Assembly (NCBI GenBank): GCA_963828015.1
Contig: CAWHCD010000002.1
Span: forward strand, 62,001 to 126,000
Direction of reading: 5' to 3'
Length of the DNA stretch: 64,000 bases
Source of the DNA: CAVPUA01 sp963828015
GTDB lineage: Bacteria; Actinomycetota; Actinomycetes; Mycobacteriales; Jatrophihabitantaceae
Of this stretch, positions 43,690 to 52,242 are shown piece after piece. Under the pieces are notes generated by a model, which searched no databases, had not been told where the DNA came from, and saw only the letters and a program-made list of their open reading frames with translations. Position 1 is the first letter of the stretch, and every line of letters begins with the position of its first letter. The position numbers and the translations under genes were made by a program.

Positions 43690-44403
43690 TCAGAGCTTGG
43701 CGGCGCGCGCGGCGACGGTGTTGGTGAGCGTCATGAAGTCCGCCGCGGGGACGGGCTGGGTCGGGTTCTCCAGGTCGAGCTCAGCCTCGGTCAGGCGTCC
43801 GGTGATGAACGCGACGGCGACGTAGAGGGTGGCCTGCTTACCGGCCTGGGCCAGCGTGACGGTGCCATTGCCGAGCCCGACGACGTTGGCGGCCGCGCCG
43901 CCGGATCCGGGCGTGATGGTCAGCGTCACGGCACTCACGGTGGTTCCGGCCGGGAGCGACGTGGCGATCTGGCTCTTCAGCAGCTGTTCGTAGCAGGACG
44001 AGATCTTCGGGTTCTGCACCAGCGCGACGTCGGCGTCGAGGTCGGCCTGGCTCTTGTAACTGTTGGCGCTGGAGGACAGCTGCGCGCCGTTGAGGCCGAA
44101 GTCGGGGGAGTTGGCGGTGGCGACCTGGTCCTTGCTGGTGTCCCTGCCGCCGGCGCAGGCGACCAGCGCGGCCTGGTCGCTCGCGTCGTTGGGGTCGTCC
44201 TGGTGCGGGGTCGAGGTCCAGGCGGAGGACAAGTCGCTCGCCTGCACCACTACCGGGGCGAGTTGGGCCGCGGTCGGGGGAGGGCTCGCGGCCGGCGACG
44301 CGCTGGTGGACGTACTCGGGCTCGAGCTGCTCGAGGTACTGCTACACGCGGCGGAGAGCGTGCAGAGGGCGGCGAGACCGGCAACCAGCAGCAGCCTTTT
44401 CAT
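43690..44403 (-). CDS. Lipoprotein with Ser/Thr-rich linker
   Basis: A 237-aa lipoprotein from ATG 44403 (GGAG upstream). The signal peptide MKRLLLVAGLAALCTLSAAC ends in the lipobox SAAC with Cys20. A low-complexity Ser/Pro/Ala linker (about 21-50) leads to a globular domain with conserved-looking Cys in LVACAGGRDT and ISSCYEQLL, which could form a disulfide. I do not know the family; actinobacterial DUF-type lipoproteins look like this. It lies 79 bases upstream of the encapsulin shell gene on the same strand, so cotranscription with the shell is possible but not shown. Confidence 0.75.
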   Translation of the reverse strand: MKRLLLVAGLAALCTLSAACSSTSSSSSPSTSTSASPAASPPPTAAQLAPVVVQASDLSSAWTSTPHQDDPNDASDQAALVACAGGRDTSKDQVATANSPDFGLNGAQLSSSANSYKSQADLDADVALVQNPKISSCYEQLLKSQIATSLPAGTTVSAVTLTITPGSGGAAANVVGLGNGTVTLAQAGKQATLYVAVAFITGRLTEAELDLENPTQPVPAADFMTLTNTVAARAAKL

Positions 44404-44486
44404 TCGAGCTCCAATCCTGCGGATGCTCGAGGTGACGAGCGGTTGGGTCATGCCCAACCAGCGCGCCGTTCAATCACGCCAAGGCG

Positions 44487-44756
44487 TTAGCGGCGCCGGG
44501 TGGTTTCGGCCTTGCGGCCGGTGATCCATTGGTAGATCGCGGTGACGATCACCGCGCCCACGACCGCACCGATGATGCCGGGAGCGTGCAGGCCGATCCC
44601 GTCGCCACGGATCAGGCTGACCAGCAGCCCGCCGACGAAGGCTCCGATCAGGCCGCAGACGATGGCGACCGACCAGTTGACGTGCTTGTTGCCGGTCAGC
44701 AGCTGCCCGGCCGCTCCGGCCAGCATGCCGAACAGAATGATCCCAAGGATTAGCAC
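44487..44756 (-). CDS. GlsB/YeaQ/YmgE family stress-response membrane protein
   Basis: An 89-aa protein with three hydrophobic helices (LILGIILFGMLAGAAGQLL, WSVAIVCGLIGAFVGGLLVS, APGIIGAVVGAVIVTAIYQW), the typical transglycosylase-associated/GlsB pattern of small Gly-rich membrane proteins. They respond to envelope or osmotic stress, with no proven mechanism. The start is GTG 44756 with GGAGAG seven bases upstream; the frame is open upstream but that part is antisense-like. It sits alone between the lipoprotein and propeller genes, all on one strand. Confidence 0.85.
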   Translation of the reverse strand: MLILGIILFGMLAGAAGQLLTGNKHVNWSVAIVCGLIGAFVGGLLVSLIRGDGIGLHAPGIIGAVVGAVIVTAIYQWITGRKAETTRRR

Positions 44757-44848
44757 GGGGGCTCTCCATGAAGCTCTTGCGCCAGCAGCGGGCCCGCGAC
44801 GCGACGAGCGAAAACTACCGCATCTCGAGCCGGCTGTGGCGTGATCAA

Positions 44849-46102
44849 CTAGCGCAGGATGCCGGTGTGCCCAAGGGAGTAGCGACCCGGTTGCGGCCAA
44901 ACGGTCAAACCGTGGGGCCCCGACCCGACCGCGATCTTCTTGATCAGATGCCCGTCGGTCGTGTCGATCGCATAGACGACCCCGTTGTAGCGCCCGGACA
45001 CCCAGAAGATCTTGCCGTCGGCGGAAAGGTTGCCCATGTCGGGTGAACCCCCGCCGGGAATCAGCCACTTTGTAGTGATCTTTCGGGTAGCCAGATCGAG
45101 CACGCTGATCGAGCCCTCGCCCCGGTTGGTGATGAACATGCGCGTGGAGGTGCGGTCGATGTAGAGCCCGTGGGTCTGCTTGCCGGACGGGATGAAGCCG
45201 ATGACGGTCATCGTATTCGCGTCGATGATGTACACCCCATTGGCCATCATGTCGGCGACGTAGAAGACCGATCCGTCGGGGGCGAGCTTCACGTCCTGCG
45301 GCATCCCGCCGACGATCTGGGTCAGGTTGATGGTGCTCACCAGCTTGTGCGTTGCCACGTCGACGACGGCCAGCCGGTTCGCGAACTCGCAGCTGGCCAA
45401 CAGCGTCTTCCCGTCGGCGGTGAAGTCCATGTGGTCGATACCGTCGCAACTCGGTATTGGTAGCGAGTCGTGGAGTTTCCACGTCGTCGGGTCGTAGAAG
45501 TCCAATCGCTTGAAGGCCTCGGCGACGACGATCGCGTATTGCCCGTCCGGGGTGAAGTACAAGTTGTACGGATCAGTGACGGGGATCTGGGCGCCCACCT
45601 TCCCGGTCTTCGGGTCGATCGGCGTCAGGCCATCGCCCGGCGACAGGTCGGCTACGACATACAGCGTCTTCAGGTCATAGGACGGAACGACGTGCTGCGG
45701 TTCGTGACCGGCCGGGTACGTGCCGATCACCGCCATCGTGGCCTGATCAATGATCGTGACGGTGCCGCTGTTGCCGTTGGGGACGTACACGAGCGGGCGG
45801 TCGTCGGCCACGGTCGGGCTCAGCATTCCGGGCTGGTCGGCGGCGTAGACGTCGGTGGCCGAGAGCGGCACCGGCATGCCCGGCAGTAACGCGCCGAACG
45901 CGGTCGCACCGGGTGAGGGTTCAGGCGTCGAGGGGGCGGGCGCCGGCGCGCTCGACGAGCGGGGCGACGCATCCGCGCTCGACGTCGGGCTCGGCGACGC
46001 GCCCGGGTGGCTCGACGTGGAGCAAGCGGCGATGCTGCCCACGCCCGCGAGCACGACAAACCCGCCGGACAGCCAGCGCCGCACGGAGTGATCCGCGCTC
46101 AC
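44849..46102 (-). CDS. YncE-like beta-propeller lipoprotein
   Basis: A 417-aa exported protein from GTG 46102. The signal peptide ends in SIAAC with Cys27, and a Pro/Ser/Ala linker follows. The rest is a seven-bladed YVTN/YncE propeller with repeated blades such as LVYVPNGNSGTVTIIDQATM, VIGTYPAGHEPQHVVPS, VFYVADMMANGVYIID and TRMFITNRGEGSISVLDLAT. Propellers of this kind bind partners or cofactors outside the membrane; no active residue is evident. The GTG overlaps the deacetylase TGA as GTGA, so the two are translated together and probably act at the cell surface. Confidence 0.85.
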   Translation of the reverse strand: MSADHSVRRWLSGGFVVLAGVGSIAACSTSSHPGASPSPTSSADASPRSSSAPAPAPSTPEPSPGATAFGALLPGMPVPLSATDVYAADQPGMLSPTVADDRPLVYVPNGNSGTVTIIDQATMAVIGTYPAGHEPQHVVPSYDLKTLYVVADLSPGDGLTPIDPKTGKVGAQIPVTDPYNLYFTPDGQYAIVVAEAFKRLDFYDPTTWKLHDSLPIPSCDGIDHMDFTADGKTLLASCEFANRLAVVDVATHKLVSTINLTQIVGGMPQDVKLAPDGSVFYVADMMANGVYIIDANTMTVIGFIPSGKQTHGLYIDRTSTRMFITNRGEGSISVLDLATRKITTKWLIPGGGSPDMGNLSADGKIFWVSGRYNGVVYAIDTTDGHLIKKIAVGSGPHGLTVWPQPGRYSLGHTGILR

Positions 46103-46917
46103 GAGGCGGCCAGCAAGCGGGACGCGGTCACCGGGGAGAGTCCGCGCGCGCCGAAGTCGTCGAGAATTCCCGGCAGCGCGTCGATCGTCACCTGGTGGCC
46201 CAGATGCATGCTGACCACCGAACCGGCGGTGGCCGCGGCGACCGCGTGGCGCACGGCGCTCACCCCGGGATCGGTCCAGTCGAGGGAATCGATGTCGTAG
46301 GACAGGCACGTTCGGTAGCCCAGCGACCCGGCCACCGACCTGATCAACGGCGTCGAGTTCTGCGCCGCGGACTGGCGGAAGAACACACCCGGTTGCCCGG
46401 TCTGCTGCACCAGCAGGTCGCGACACTGCGCGATCTCGGTGCGCACCTGCGCCTCGGAGAGCTCATCGAGGGTCGGGTGGCTCCAGGTGTGGTTGCCGAG
46501 CTCGTGGCCGGCAGCGATGATCGTGGCCGCCATCGAGGGATTGGCCGACAGCCAGGTGCCGACGGCGAGCACGGTCACCTTTACCTGGTGAGCCGCCAAC
46601 AGGGCTAGCAACTGGCGGGCCAGGCCTACGTCGCCGGCTCCGTGAAACGTCAGTGCGACCGCGGCCGAGGTGGAGGATCCCCGGCCTATCTCGACCGCCG
46701 GCCCGGTGGGCGCCGGTGACGGCGTGGTCGGTGGAGCACTCAGCGGGGGGGTGACGAGAGCGGAGGTCGACGGCGTCGCGCTCGGGGCCAGTCCGACGGG
46801 CGAGCTCGCGCCCGACGACCCGTGCGAGCCGACCGCCCGAGTGCAGGCGGCCAGGACGCCGACGCCGCCGGCCAGCGCGAACCCGAACAGCCCGCGGCGG
46901 GTTACCGGACGTATCAC
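46099..46917 (-). CDS. Polysaccharide deacetylase-like lipoprotein with Tat-type signal
   Basis: A 272-aa NodB-homology protein. The N-terminus has twin Arg (TRRGLFGFAL) and then a lipobox LAAC with Cys25, so it is probably a Tat-exported lipoprotein. A Ser/Pro/Ala linker precedes the catalytic domain. Motif 2 is GHELGNHTWSHPTLDEL with both metal His. Motif 1, usually TFDDG, is TFHGAGD here, so the two consecutive Asp are missing. It may have altered chemistry or no deacetylase activity. Start GTG 46917 with a weak ribosome site. Coupled to the propeller gene by GTGA. Confidence 0.8.
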   Translation of the reverse strand: MIRPVTRRGLFGFALAGGVGVLAACTRAVGSHGSSGASSPVGLAPSATPSTSALVTPPLSAPPTTPSPAPTGPAVEIGRGSSTSAAVALTFHGAGDVGLARQLLALLAAHQVKVTVLAVGTWLSANPSMAATIIAAGHELGNHTWSHPTLDELSEAQVRTEIAQCRDLLVQQTGQPGVFFRQSAAQNSTPLIRSVAGSLGYRTCLSYDIDSLDWTDPGVSAVRHAVAAATAGSVVSMHLGHQVTIDALPGILDDFGARGLSPVTASRLLAAS

Positions 46918-47037
46918 TTCCAGGCCGAGGCGGTCACGTGGCGCTACTCCGTAAGGGAAGAGTGGGCTGGTCCATGGGGCGAAAGAACGGGCCGGCTGGG
47001 CGCGGACTGTACCTCATTCGCGACGCCGCAGGCCTCG

Positions 47038-47083
47038 ACAATTTGCTGATTCGGCCACTTGAACGGCCGAATCAGCAAATTGT
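47038..47083. repeat. Perfect 19-bp inverted repeat in a divergent intergenic region
   Basis: The arms ACAATTTGCTGATTCGGCC (47038-47056) and GGCCGAATCAGCAAATTGT (47065-47083) are perfect complements with an eight-base loop. It lies between genes that point away from each other (46917 and 47147), so termination of either is unlikely. No similar arm was noticed elsewhere in the window. It may be an operator, a cruciform or a mobile palindromic repeat. Confidence 0.85.
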
Positions 47084-47146
47084 TCGTTGCGGAGGGCAGA
47101 CTGTTGCCGCTGGGTCATGCTCGTGGATCACTCGCGGAGGTAAGAG

Positions 47147-47608
47147 ATGGACGAGATCGAACGATTGGCCGCCATTGAGGAGATCAAGCAGGTCAAGGCC
47201 AAGTACTTCCGCGGCGTCGATACCGGAAATGGCGACCTGGTGCGATCCATCCTGGCTGAGGACTGCCGGCTGGACTACACCGGCTGCGTCACCGATCCCA
47301 CGACCGGGCAGGACTTCATCCCGGCCATGAACACCGTGCTACCGGGTCGGGAGTTCTGGCCGGCCGGGGAGAACCTCAACATGGGCATGGTGAGCGTGCA
47401 CCAAGGGCACACGGTTGAAATCGAGATCACCAGCGACTCGACGGCCAGCGCGATCTGGTCGATGACCGACCGATTGCACTTCCCGGCCGGAGGCGACTTC
47501 TCGATCCTGACCGGCTATGGGCACTACCACGAGACGTATGAGAAGACGGACGGGACGTGGAAGATCAAGACCACCCGCCTGACCCGGATCCGGGTCGAAG
47601 TGGCGTAG
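47147..47608 (+). CDS. SnoaL-like (NTF2 fold) polyketide cyclase family protein
   Basis: A 153-aa alpha+beta barrel of the NTF2/SnoaL type. It begins with IERLAAIEEIKQVKAKYFRG, with DCRLDYTGC further on and a GHTVEIEITSDSTASAIWSM strand pair. GGDFSILTGYGHYHETYEK, in the core, supplies His and Tyr that often line the pocket. Related proteins are isomerases, dehydratases or hydrolases on cyclic compounds. The ATG has a strong CGGAGG at the proper distance. An SDR gene follows after five bases on the same strand, so both probably act on the same compound. Confidence 0.85.
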   Translation: MDEIERLAAIEEIKQVKAKYFRGVDTGNGDLVRSILAEDCRLDYTGCVTDPTTGQDFIPAMNTVLPGREFWPAGENLNMGMVSVHQGHTVEIEITSDSTASAIWSMTDRLHFPAGGDFSILTGYGHYHETYEKTDGTWKIKTTRLTRIRVEVA

Positions 47609-47613
47609 CCGTC

Positions 47614-48450
47614 GTGAGGACGTGGCTGATCACCGGATGCTCATCGGGTATCGGGCGGGCCCTCGCCCAGACCGTTATCGCCAACGGTGACAACGTCGTC
47701 GTCACGGCCCGCAACCGGGCCGCGGTAGCGGAGCTGGCCGAGGCGGCGCCGCGGGGTGTGTTGGCGGTCGCGCTCGATGTCACCGACCCCGCGCAGGTAG
47801 ACGACGCGGTCGCGCAGGCGCTCGCGCGCTTCGGCCAGATAGACGTCCTGGTCAACAACGCCGGACGCGGCTACCGATCGGCGGTGGAAGAAGCCACCGA
47901 CGAGGACGTAACCAGCTTGTTCGAATCGAACTTTCTCGGCCCGGTCCGGCTCGTGCGGACGGTGCTGCCGGATATGCGCCGGCGCCGGTCCGGTGCCATC
48001 GTCAACATCTCATCGATCGCGGCGCGCGTGCACCCGATCGCCTCGGGCTTCTACGGCGCCACCAAGGCCGCTCTCGAGGCGATGTCCGGCTCGCTGGACA
48101 AGGAGGTGCGCCCGCTGGGCATCAACGTCATCACCGTTCGGCTGGGCGCGATCCGCACCGGCTTCGGTGGGGCGGCGCTGGGCCAATCGGTCACCGAGAT
48201 CGCCGACTACGCCGATACCGCCGGCCGCCGGCGCAAAGAGCGCGACACCTATCACGGCACGGAGAGGGGCGACCCGGCCAAGGCGGCGGCGGCGATCATC
48301 ACGGCCGTGACGGCGACGTCTCCGCCGTCCCTCTTGCTGCTCGGCAATGACGCCCTCGGCTCGTACGAGCGCCTGGCCGAGACCGAGCGAGCAGAGGTCG
48401 AACAGTGGCGGCGGCTCAGCGCGAGCATCGACCTGCCCGATGGCGCCTAG
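47614..48450 (+). CDS. Short-chain dehydrogenase/reductase (SDR)
   Basis: A 278-aa classical SDR starting GTG 47614 (VRTWLITGCSSGIGRALAQ). NAD(P) motif TGCSSGIG is at residues 7-14, NNAGRGYRSAV in the middle, SSIAARVHPIASGFYGATKA carries the catalytic Ser, Tyr and Lys. It is of the kind that reduces or oxidises ketosteroid-like or retinol-like substrates, but no substrate can be assigned. It is linked to the SnoaL gene upstream (five-base gap) and its end overlaps the convergent ABM gene by four bases. Confidence 0.86.
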   Translation: MRTWLITGCSSGIGRALAQTVIANGDNVVVTARNRAAVAELAEAAPRGVLAVALDVTDPAQVDDAVAQALARFGQIDVLVNNAGRGYRSAVEEATDEDVTSLFESNFLGPVRLVRTVLPDMRRRRSGAIVNISSIAARVHPIASGFYGATKAALEAMSGSLDKEVRPLGINVITVRLGAIRTGFGGAALGQSVTEIADYADTAGRRRKERDTYHGTERGDPAKAAAAIITAVTATSPPSLLLLGNDALGSYERLAETERAEVEQWRRLSASIDLPDGA

Positions 48451-48755
48451 GAGCCGGGCGTGATGAGCTGCAGTGACTCGCAGCGCTCGACCTCGGGATA
48501 GCCGTCCAGGCACCCTTCGGTCGCCTCGACGGCGGCCAGGAAGTGGGCGCTCTTTCCGTGCACCGCCATCGCCGCCTCGTCGAGAAAGATTTCGACGTTG
48601 CGGTAGACGTTCTCTTCGGTCGTACTGCGGGTCATGCAATAGATCACGCAGCCGGGCTCGTCGGCGTTTACGCGCCGCTCGTACTCGGCCACCGCGGTTT
48701 CGAACTTCTCGACCATGTTCGGATGCACACGTGTCTTCGCAAAAATGACGATCAT
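48447..48755 (-). CDS. Antibiotic biosynthesis monooxygenase (ABM) domain protein
   Basis: A 102-aa ferredoxin-like dimeric domain: MIVIFAKTRVHPNMVEKFET, then CVIYCMTRSTTEENVYRNVE and a C-terminal FLDEAAMAVHGKSAHFLAAV with the conserved His region. A Cys-rich middle (VIYCMTRS) is unusual. Functions in the family range from quinol oxygenation to heme cleavage. It shares the strand with the SDR gene upstream (15-base gap) and probably an operon with it. Confidence 0.82.
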   Translation of the reverse strand: MIVIFAKTRVHPNMVEKFETAVAEYERRVNADEPGCVIYCMTRSTTEENVYRNVEIFLDEAAMAVHGKSAHFLAAVEATEGCLDGYPEVERCESLQLITPGS

Positions 48756-48770
48756 GGTGCTACCTCCGGA

Positions 48771-49505
48771 TCAGATTTGTGCGTAACCACCATCGACGAA
48801 CAGTTCCGTGCCGGTGATGAAGCTGGAGTTGGTGCTGGCGAGGAAGAGTACGGCCGCCGCGATGTCCTCGGGCCGGCCCAGACGCCCGAGCGGGATCTCG
48901 GCCGCGAGGGTGTCCTTAATGGCGTCCGGGACCTTCGCGAGGGCTCCGGTGTCGGTGGAGCCCGGGCTGACCAGGTTGACCCGGATGCCCTGGCCCGCGA
49001 GTTCGGCCGCCCAGGTTCGCACGTAGGCCCGCAGCGCGGCCTTGGCGGCGAGGTACACGCTCAGGCCCTGCAGGCCCTTCCACACCCCGGCCGAACCGGT
49101 CAGGATGATCGAGCCACCCTCACCCATGAGGGGCAGCGCCTTCTGAACGGTGAAGAGTGTGCCGCGTGCGTTGAGGTTGAAGACCTTGTCGAAGCCTTCC
49201 TCGGTGATCTCGCCCAGCCGCTGACTTCCGCCGCCGCCGCCGGCGCTGGCATAGAGGACGTCGATTCGGCCGTGGCCGGCGCGCACGGTCGCGAAGAGGC
49301 GGTCGAGGTCGGACAGATTGGCCGAGTCGGCCGGCACGGCCGTCACCCGGCGGCCGAGCTCATCGGCGGCGCGGTCCAGGTACTCCTGGCGGCGGCCGGT
49401 GATGTAGACGTGCGCACCCTCTTCCACGAACAGGCGCGCGGTCGCCAGGGCCATTCCAGAAGTGGCGCCCGTGACGACAGCAACCTTATTAGCGAGTGCA
49501 GGCAT
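48771..49505 (-). CDS. Short-chain dehydrogenase/reductase (SDR)
   Basis: A 244-aa SDR from ATG 49505 with a GGAGAAA ribosome site. NAD(P) motif VTGATSGMALATA departs from the standard TGxxxGIG in having Met for Ile. The catalytic Ser is in LTGSAGVWKGLQGLSVYLAA, followed by Tyr and Lys. FITGTELFVDGGY closes the protein as in FabG-like enzymes. The promoter region is shared with the divergent Gfo/Idh gene. Substrate unknown. Confidence 0.86.
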   Translation of the reverse strand: MPALANKVAVVTGATSGMALATARLFVEEGAHVYITGRRQEYLDRAADELGRRVTAVPADSANLSDLDRLFATVRAGHGRIDVLYASAGGGGGSQRLGEITEEGFDKVFNLNARGTLFTVQKALPLMGEGGSIILTGSAGVWKGLQGLSVYLAAKAALRAYVRTWAAELAGQGIRVNLVSPGSTDTGALAKVPDAIKDTLAAEIPLGRLGRPEDIAAAVLFLASTNSSFITGTELFVDGGYAQI

Positions 49506-49596
49506 ATAAGTTTCTCCGTGGATTAGGTCGGCAGGATTCAGACCCGCTGGGCGAATGCTGGCGCGCAAATATCCGTATTCCGCGGGATTGACGTCG

Positions 49597-49678
49597 TTAT
49601 GCTACGCGTCAACATGGGAATGTCAATATCACTTTGATTCACATTGGTTATTGACGTGGGCGGGGCCGTGGGTACGAT
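49597..49678. promoter_or_regulatory. Divergent promoters of the SDR and Gfo/Idh genes with a shared motif
   Basis: For the minus-strand SDR: TTGACA at 49626-49621 and TAGCAT at 49602-49597, 18 apart. For the plus-strand gene: TTGACG (49651-49656) and TACGAT (49673-49678), 16 apart, with the ATG at 49685, so the message may be leaderless. Between the two -35 elements lies ATCACTTTGATTC (49628-49640), whose complement recurs at 53927-53939 upstream of DoxX. Confidence 0.5.
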
Positions 49679-49684
49679 CCGGAG

Positions 49685-50767
49685 ATGCTTACCTCAGTTG
49701 TCGTCGGCACGGGAATCGGCGTCCAGACCCATGTGCAGGCGCTGCGCGGCGCCGGCTTCGAGGTAGTGGGGCTGGTCGGGCGGGACGCGGAGCGGACGGC
49801 CGAACGGGCCGCGCGCGTCGGAATCCCCAATGCGTTCACCTCGCTGGCCGAGGCGCTGGCCCTGCCGGATCTGGACGCCGTGGTCGTGGCGACCCCACCC
49901 AACACCCACGCCGAGATCGTGCTCGAGGCGGTTGCCGCCGGTAAGCACGTGGTCTGCGAGAAGCCCTTCGCGGGGAACAAGCGCGAGGCCGAGCAGATGC
50001 TCGCCGCGGCCGAGGCGGCCGGGGTCGTGCATCTCGTCGGCACCGAATACCGCTGGGGGGCTACCCAAGGCCTGGCCACGCGGGCGATCGCCGAGGGTGC
50101 GATCGGAACGCCGCGGCTGGTGACCTTCTTGCTCTTCGGCGGCTTCCTCGCCGGCCCGGAGGTTGAGGTGCCGGACTGGTGGAACCGGGCCGATCAGGGC
50201 GGTGGCTGGCTGCAGGCCCACGCCCCGCATCTGATCGATCAGGTGCGCAGCAGCCTGGGTGAGTTCGCCGGCGTGAGCGCCACCCTTCCGACCGTGTCCG
50301 ATCACTCGTGGGCGGCCGAAGACAGTTTCTCGGTGCGTTTTCGACTCACGAACGGGGTCGAGGGGATCATGCACGAGTCGGCGTGCGACCTGGGCCCGCC
50401 GGTCTACATGATCCGAATCGTCGGCACTTCGGGAACGTTGTGGGTCGACGGCGGCGCGGTGCACGTCGCCACGGCGGAGGGCGCGCGGGTGCTCCCCGTG
50501 CCCGACGATCTTGCGGCACCGGAGTCCGATGGCGCCCCGATGGATCTGTTGGTGACGGCCTACGACAAGATGCGGGCCGGTGCCACGGAGATTCCACCGT
50601 TCATCCGCCTGTACAAGACTTTCGGCGACCTCATCAACGGTCAGCCGGTCCCCGCCGATCCGCAGCCGGCGACGTTCGCCGACGGCGTCGCGGCGATGGC
50701 CGTGATCGACGCCATCCGTCAGTCGGCGGCCACCGGCGGCAGCTGGGTCGCGGTCACTGACGACTGA
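49685..50767 (+). CDS. Gfo/Idh/MocA family oxidoreductase
   Basis: A 360-aa NAD(P)-dependent dehydrogenase. The Rossmann start MLTSVVVGTGIGVQTHVQAL, then VVVATPPNTHAEIVLEAV, and GKHVVCEKPFAGNKREAEQM with the EKP motif that places the catalytic Lys next to substrate. The rest, including GVVHLVGTEYRWGA, is the C-terminal alpha/beta domain. In catabolic clusters, such proteins oxidise cyclic or sugar-like compounds. It is divergent from the SDR gene. The amidohydrolase gene follows on the same strand after 103 bases with its own promoter. Confidence 0.87.
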   Translation: MLTSVVVGTGIGVQTHVQALRGAGFEVVGLVGRDAERTAERAARVGIPNAFTSLAEALALPDLDAVVVATPPNTHAEIVLEAVAAGKHVVCEKPFAGNKREAEQMLAAAEAAGVVHLVGTEYRWGATQGLATRAIAEGAIGTPRLVTFLLFGGFLAGPEVEVPDWWNRADQGGGWLQAHAPHLIDQVRSSLGEFAGVSATLPTVSDHSWAAEDSFSVRFRLTNGVEGIMHESACDLGPPVYMIRIVGTSGTLWVDGGAVHVATAEGARVLPVPDDLAAPESDGAPMDLLVTAYDKMRAGATEIPPFIRLYKTFGDLINGQPVPADPQPATFADGVAAMAVIDAIRQSAATGGSWVAVTDD

Positions 50768-50776
50768 ATGTGGCCC

Positions 50777-50805
50777 TTGACACATCACCGGGCCGAAGTT
50801 AACTT
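50777..50805 (+). promoter_or_regulatory. Promoter of the amidohydrolase gene
   Basis: TTGACA (50777-50782) and TAACTT (50800-50805) are 17 bases apart. The start codon at 50871 follows a GAGGAG site, giving a leader of about 60 bases. Seen by eye only. Confidence 0.4.
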
Positions 50806-50870
50806 GAGAGTCAGTCATCCATTTTGGATCGCAGAAGCCCGAACTTGGACTGCACCGATGAGGAGTAACA

Positions 50871-52166
50871 ATGTCTCTCGACCAGAACGCGCCCGTTGTC
50901 GTGGTGTCGGCTGATTCACATGTAGGTCCCCGGTTGCGCGAGGACATGCGCCAATACTGTCCAGCCGCGTACCTGGACGAGTACGACGCGATGGTCGACG
51001 GACTGGGCCCGCTCATCAACGGGCAGGAGATGCTCGGCCACCCGAACTCCACCCCTGGTCACTATGACTCGACCAAGCGCATCGAGGACATGGACAGCGA
51101 CGGCGTGGCGGCCGAGATCATCTATCACGGCAGCCAGAACGGTCAGCTGCTGCCGTGGGGCGGCAGCAACAAGTTCGGTATCGGCACGTTCGACGTCTCT
51201 GACGATTCCCAGCTCAGTTACGCCGAACTCGGCTGCAACATCTACGACGAGTGGCTGGCCGACTTCTGCTCGGCCGACCCGAAGCGGCTCCTGGGCATGG
51301 TGCACATCCCGGGTTGGGACATCGACAAGAGCATCGAGGTCGTCAAGCGGGCGGCCGCGGCCGGGCTGACCGGGGTCAACTTCCCGGTCTGCGGCCGGCC
51401 CGGTATCAAGGCCTACAACGACGTGGCCTGGGACCCCTTCTGGGCGGTCTGCGAGGAGAACGGGATCGCCTTGCACACGCACGGCAACGGTGCGCCGATC
51501 TATGAGTCGGCGTCCGGCATCGGCGCCGAGGAGATCACGATCACCGACGTCGGCAGCTGGTCGTCGCGGCGGGCCGCGCATTTCCTCATCTACGGCCAGG
51601 TGTTCGACCGGTTCCCTGACCTTAAGCTGGTCATTACCGAGATCGAGGAGCTGTGGTACCAGACCAGCGCGTGGGCGCTGGACTCGCAGTACAAGCGATT
51701 CGGGCACACGCCGCTCAAGAAGGGCCTGCCGAGCGCCTACTTCCCCACCAATATCTTCTTCGGAGCCAGCTTCATGTCGCCCGACCAGGCGGTCGCGGCC
51801 GTGCGGGACGGCTATTCCGGCAATGTGTTCTGGGGCCGGGATTACCCGCACATGGAAGGTGCGCACCAGGCGGGTGACTTCGAAGAGCCTATTCACCTGC
51901 TCTCGCTTCGTAATGCCATGTCGCGGGTCCCGCAGCAAGAGGCGGTCAATATGGCTGGTCTCAACGCGGTAAAGGCTCTGGGATTGGACGGGGAATACCT
52001 GGCGAGTGTAGCCGGGCGAATCAATGCGCCGACCGTGGAGCGATTGACGACGCCGGTTGAGACCTTCCCCGAGATCCTCCCGCTATCGATGGCTTTCGCT
52101 GGTCAGTCCGGCCCGCGTCCGGCCGAGAACGAGGAAATGGAGCACTTCAGGCTCCAAACTCGATAA
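50871..52166 (+). CDS. Amidohydrolase 2 family metal-dependent hydrolase
   Basis: A 431-aa TIM-barrel hydrolase related to aminocarboxymuconate-semialdehyde decarboxylase and similar non-oxidative decarboxylases/hydrolases. The first metal block is VVSADSHVGP (DSH at 15-17). The His pair expected on a later strand is in ALHTHGNGAPI, and the catalytic region FWGRDYPHMEGA holds the conserved Asp and His. A strong GAGGAG precedes the ATG. It ends at a terminator-like hairpin (52185-52219). Similar proteins are found in aromatic or terpenoid breakdown clusters of actinomycetes, which fits the SDR, SnoaL and P450 neighbours. Confidence 0.87.
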   Translation: MSLDQNAPVVVVSADSHVGPRLREDMRQYCPAAYLDEYDAMVDGLGPLINGQEMLGHPNSTPGHYDSTKRIEDMDSDGVAAEIIYHGSQNGQLLPWGGSNKFGIGTFDVSDDSQLSYAELGCNIYDEWLADFCSADPKRLLGMVHIPGWDIDKSIEVVKRAAAAGLTGVNFPVCGRPGIKAYNDVAWDPFWAVCEENGIALHTHGNGAPIYESASGIGAEEITITDVGSWSSRRAAHFLIYGQVFDRFPDLKLVITEIEELWYQTSAWALDSQYKRFGHTPLKKGLPSAYFPTNIFFGASFMSPDQAVAAVRDGYSGNVFWGRDYPHMEGAHQAGDFEEPIHLLSLRNAMSRVPQQEAVNMAGLNAVKALGLDGEYLASVAGRINAPTVERLTTPVETFPEILPLSMAFAGQSGPRPAENEEMEHFRLQTR

Positions 52167-52184
52167 GGCTTGAGTTCGGCCGAG

Positions 52185-52219
52185 GAGCCCGTTTATCTAC
52201 GCGTTGGGTAAACGGGCTC
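52185..52219 (+). terminator. Intrinsic terminator-like hairpin after the amidohydrolase
   Basis: The arms GAGCCCGTTTA (52185-52195) and TAAACGGGCTC (52209-52219) are perfect complements, with a 13-base loop and TTT following. It lies just downstream of the amidohydrolase stop. The SnoaL gene downstream would need its own promoter or read-through. Confidence 0.6.
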
Positions 52220-52242
52220 TTTCGGTTATGAGGAGGAAGACG

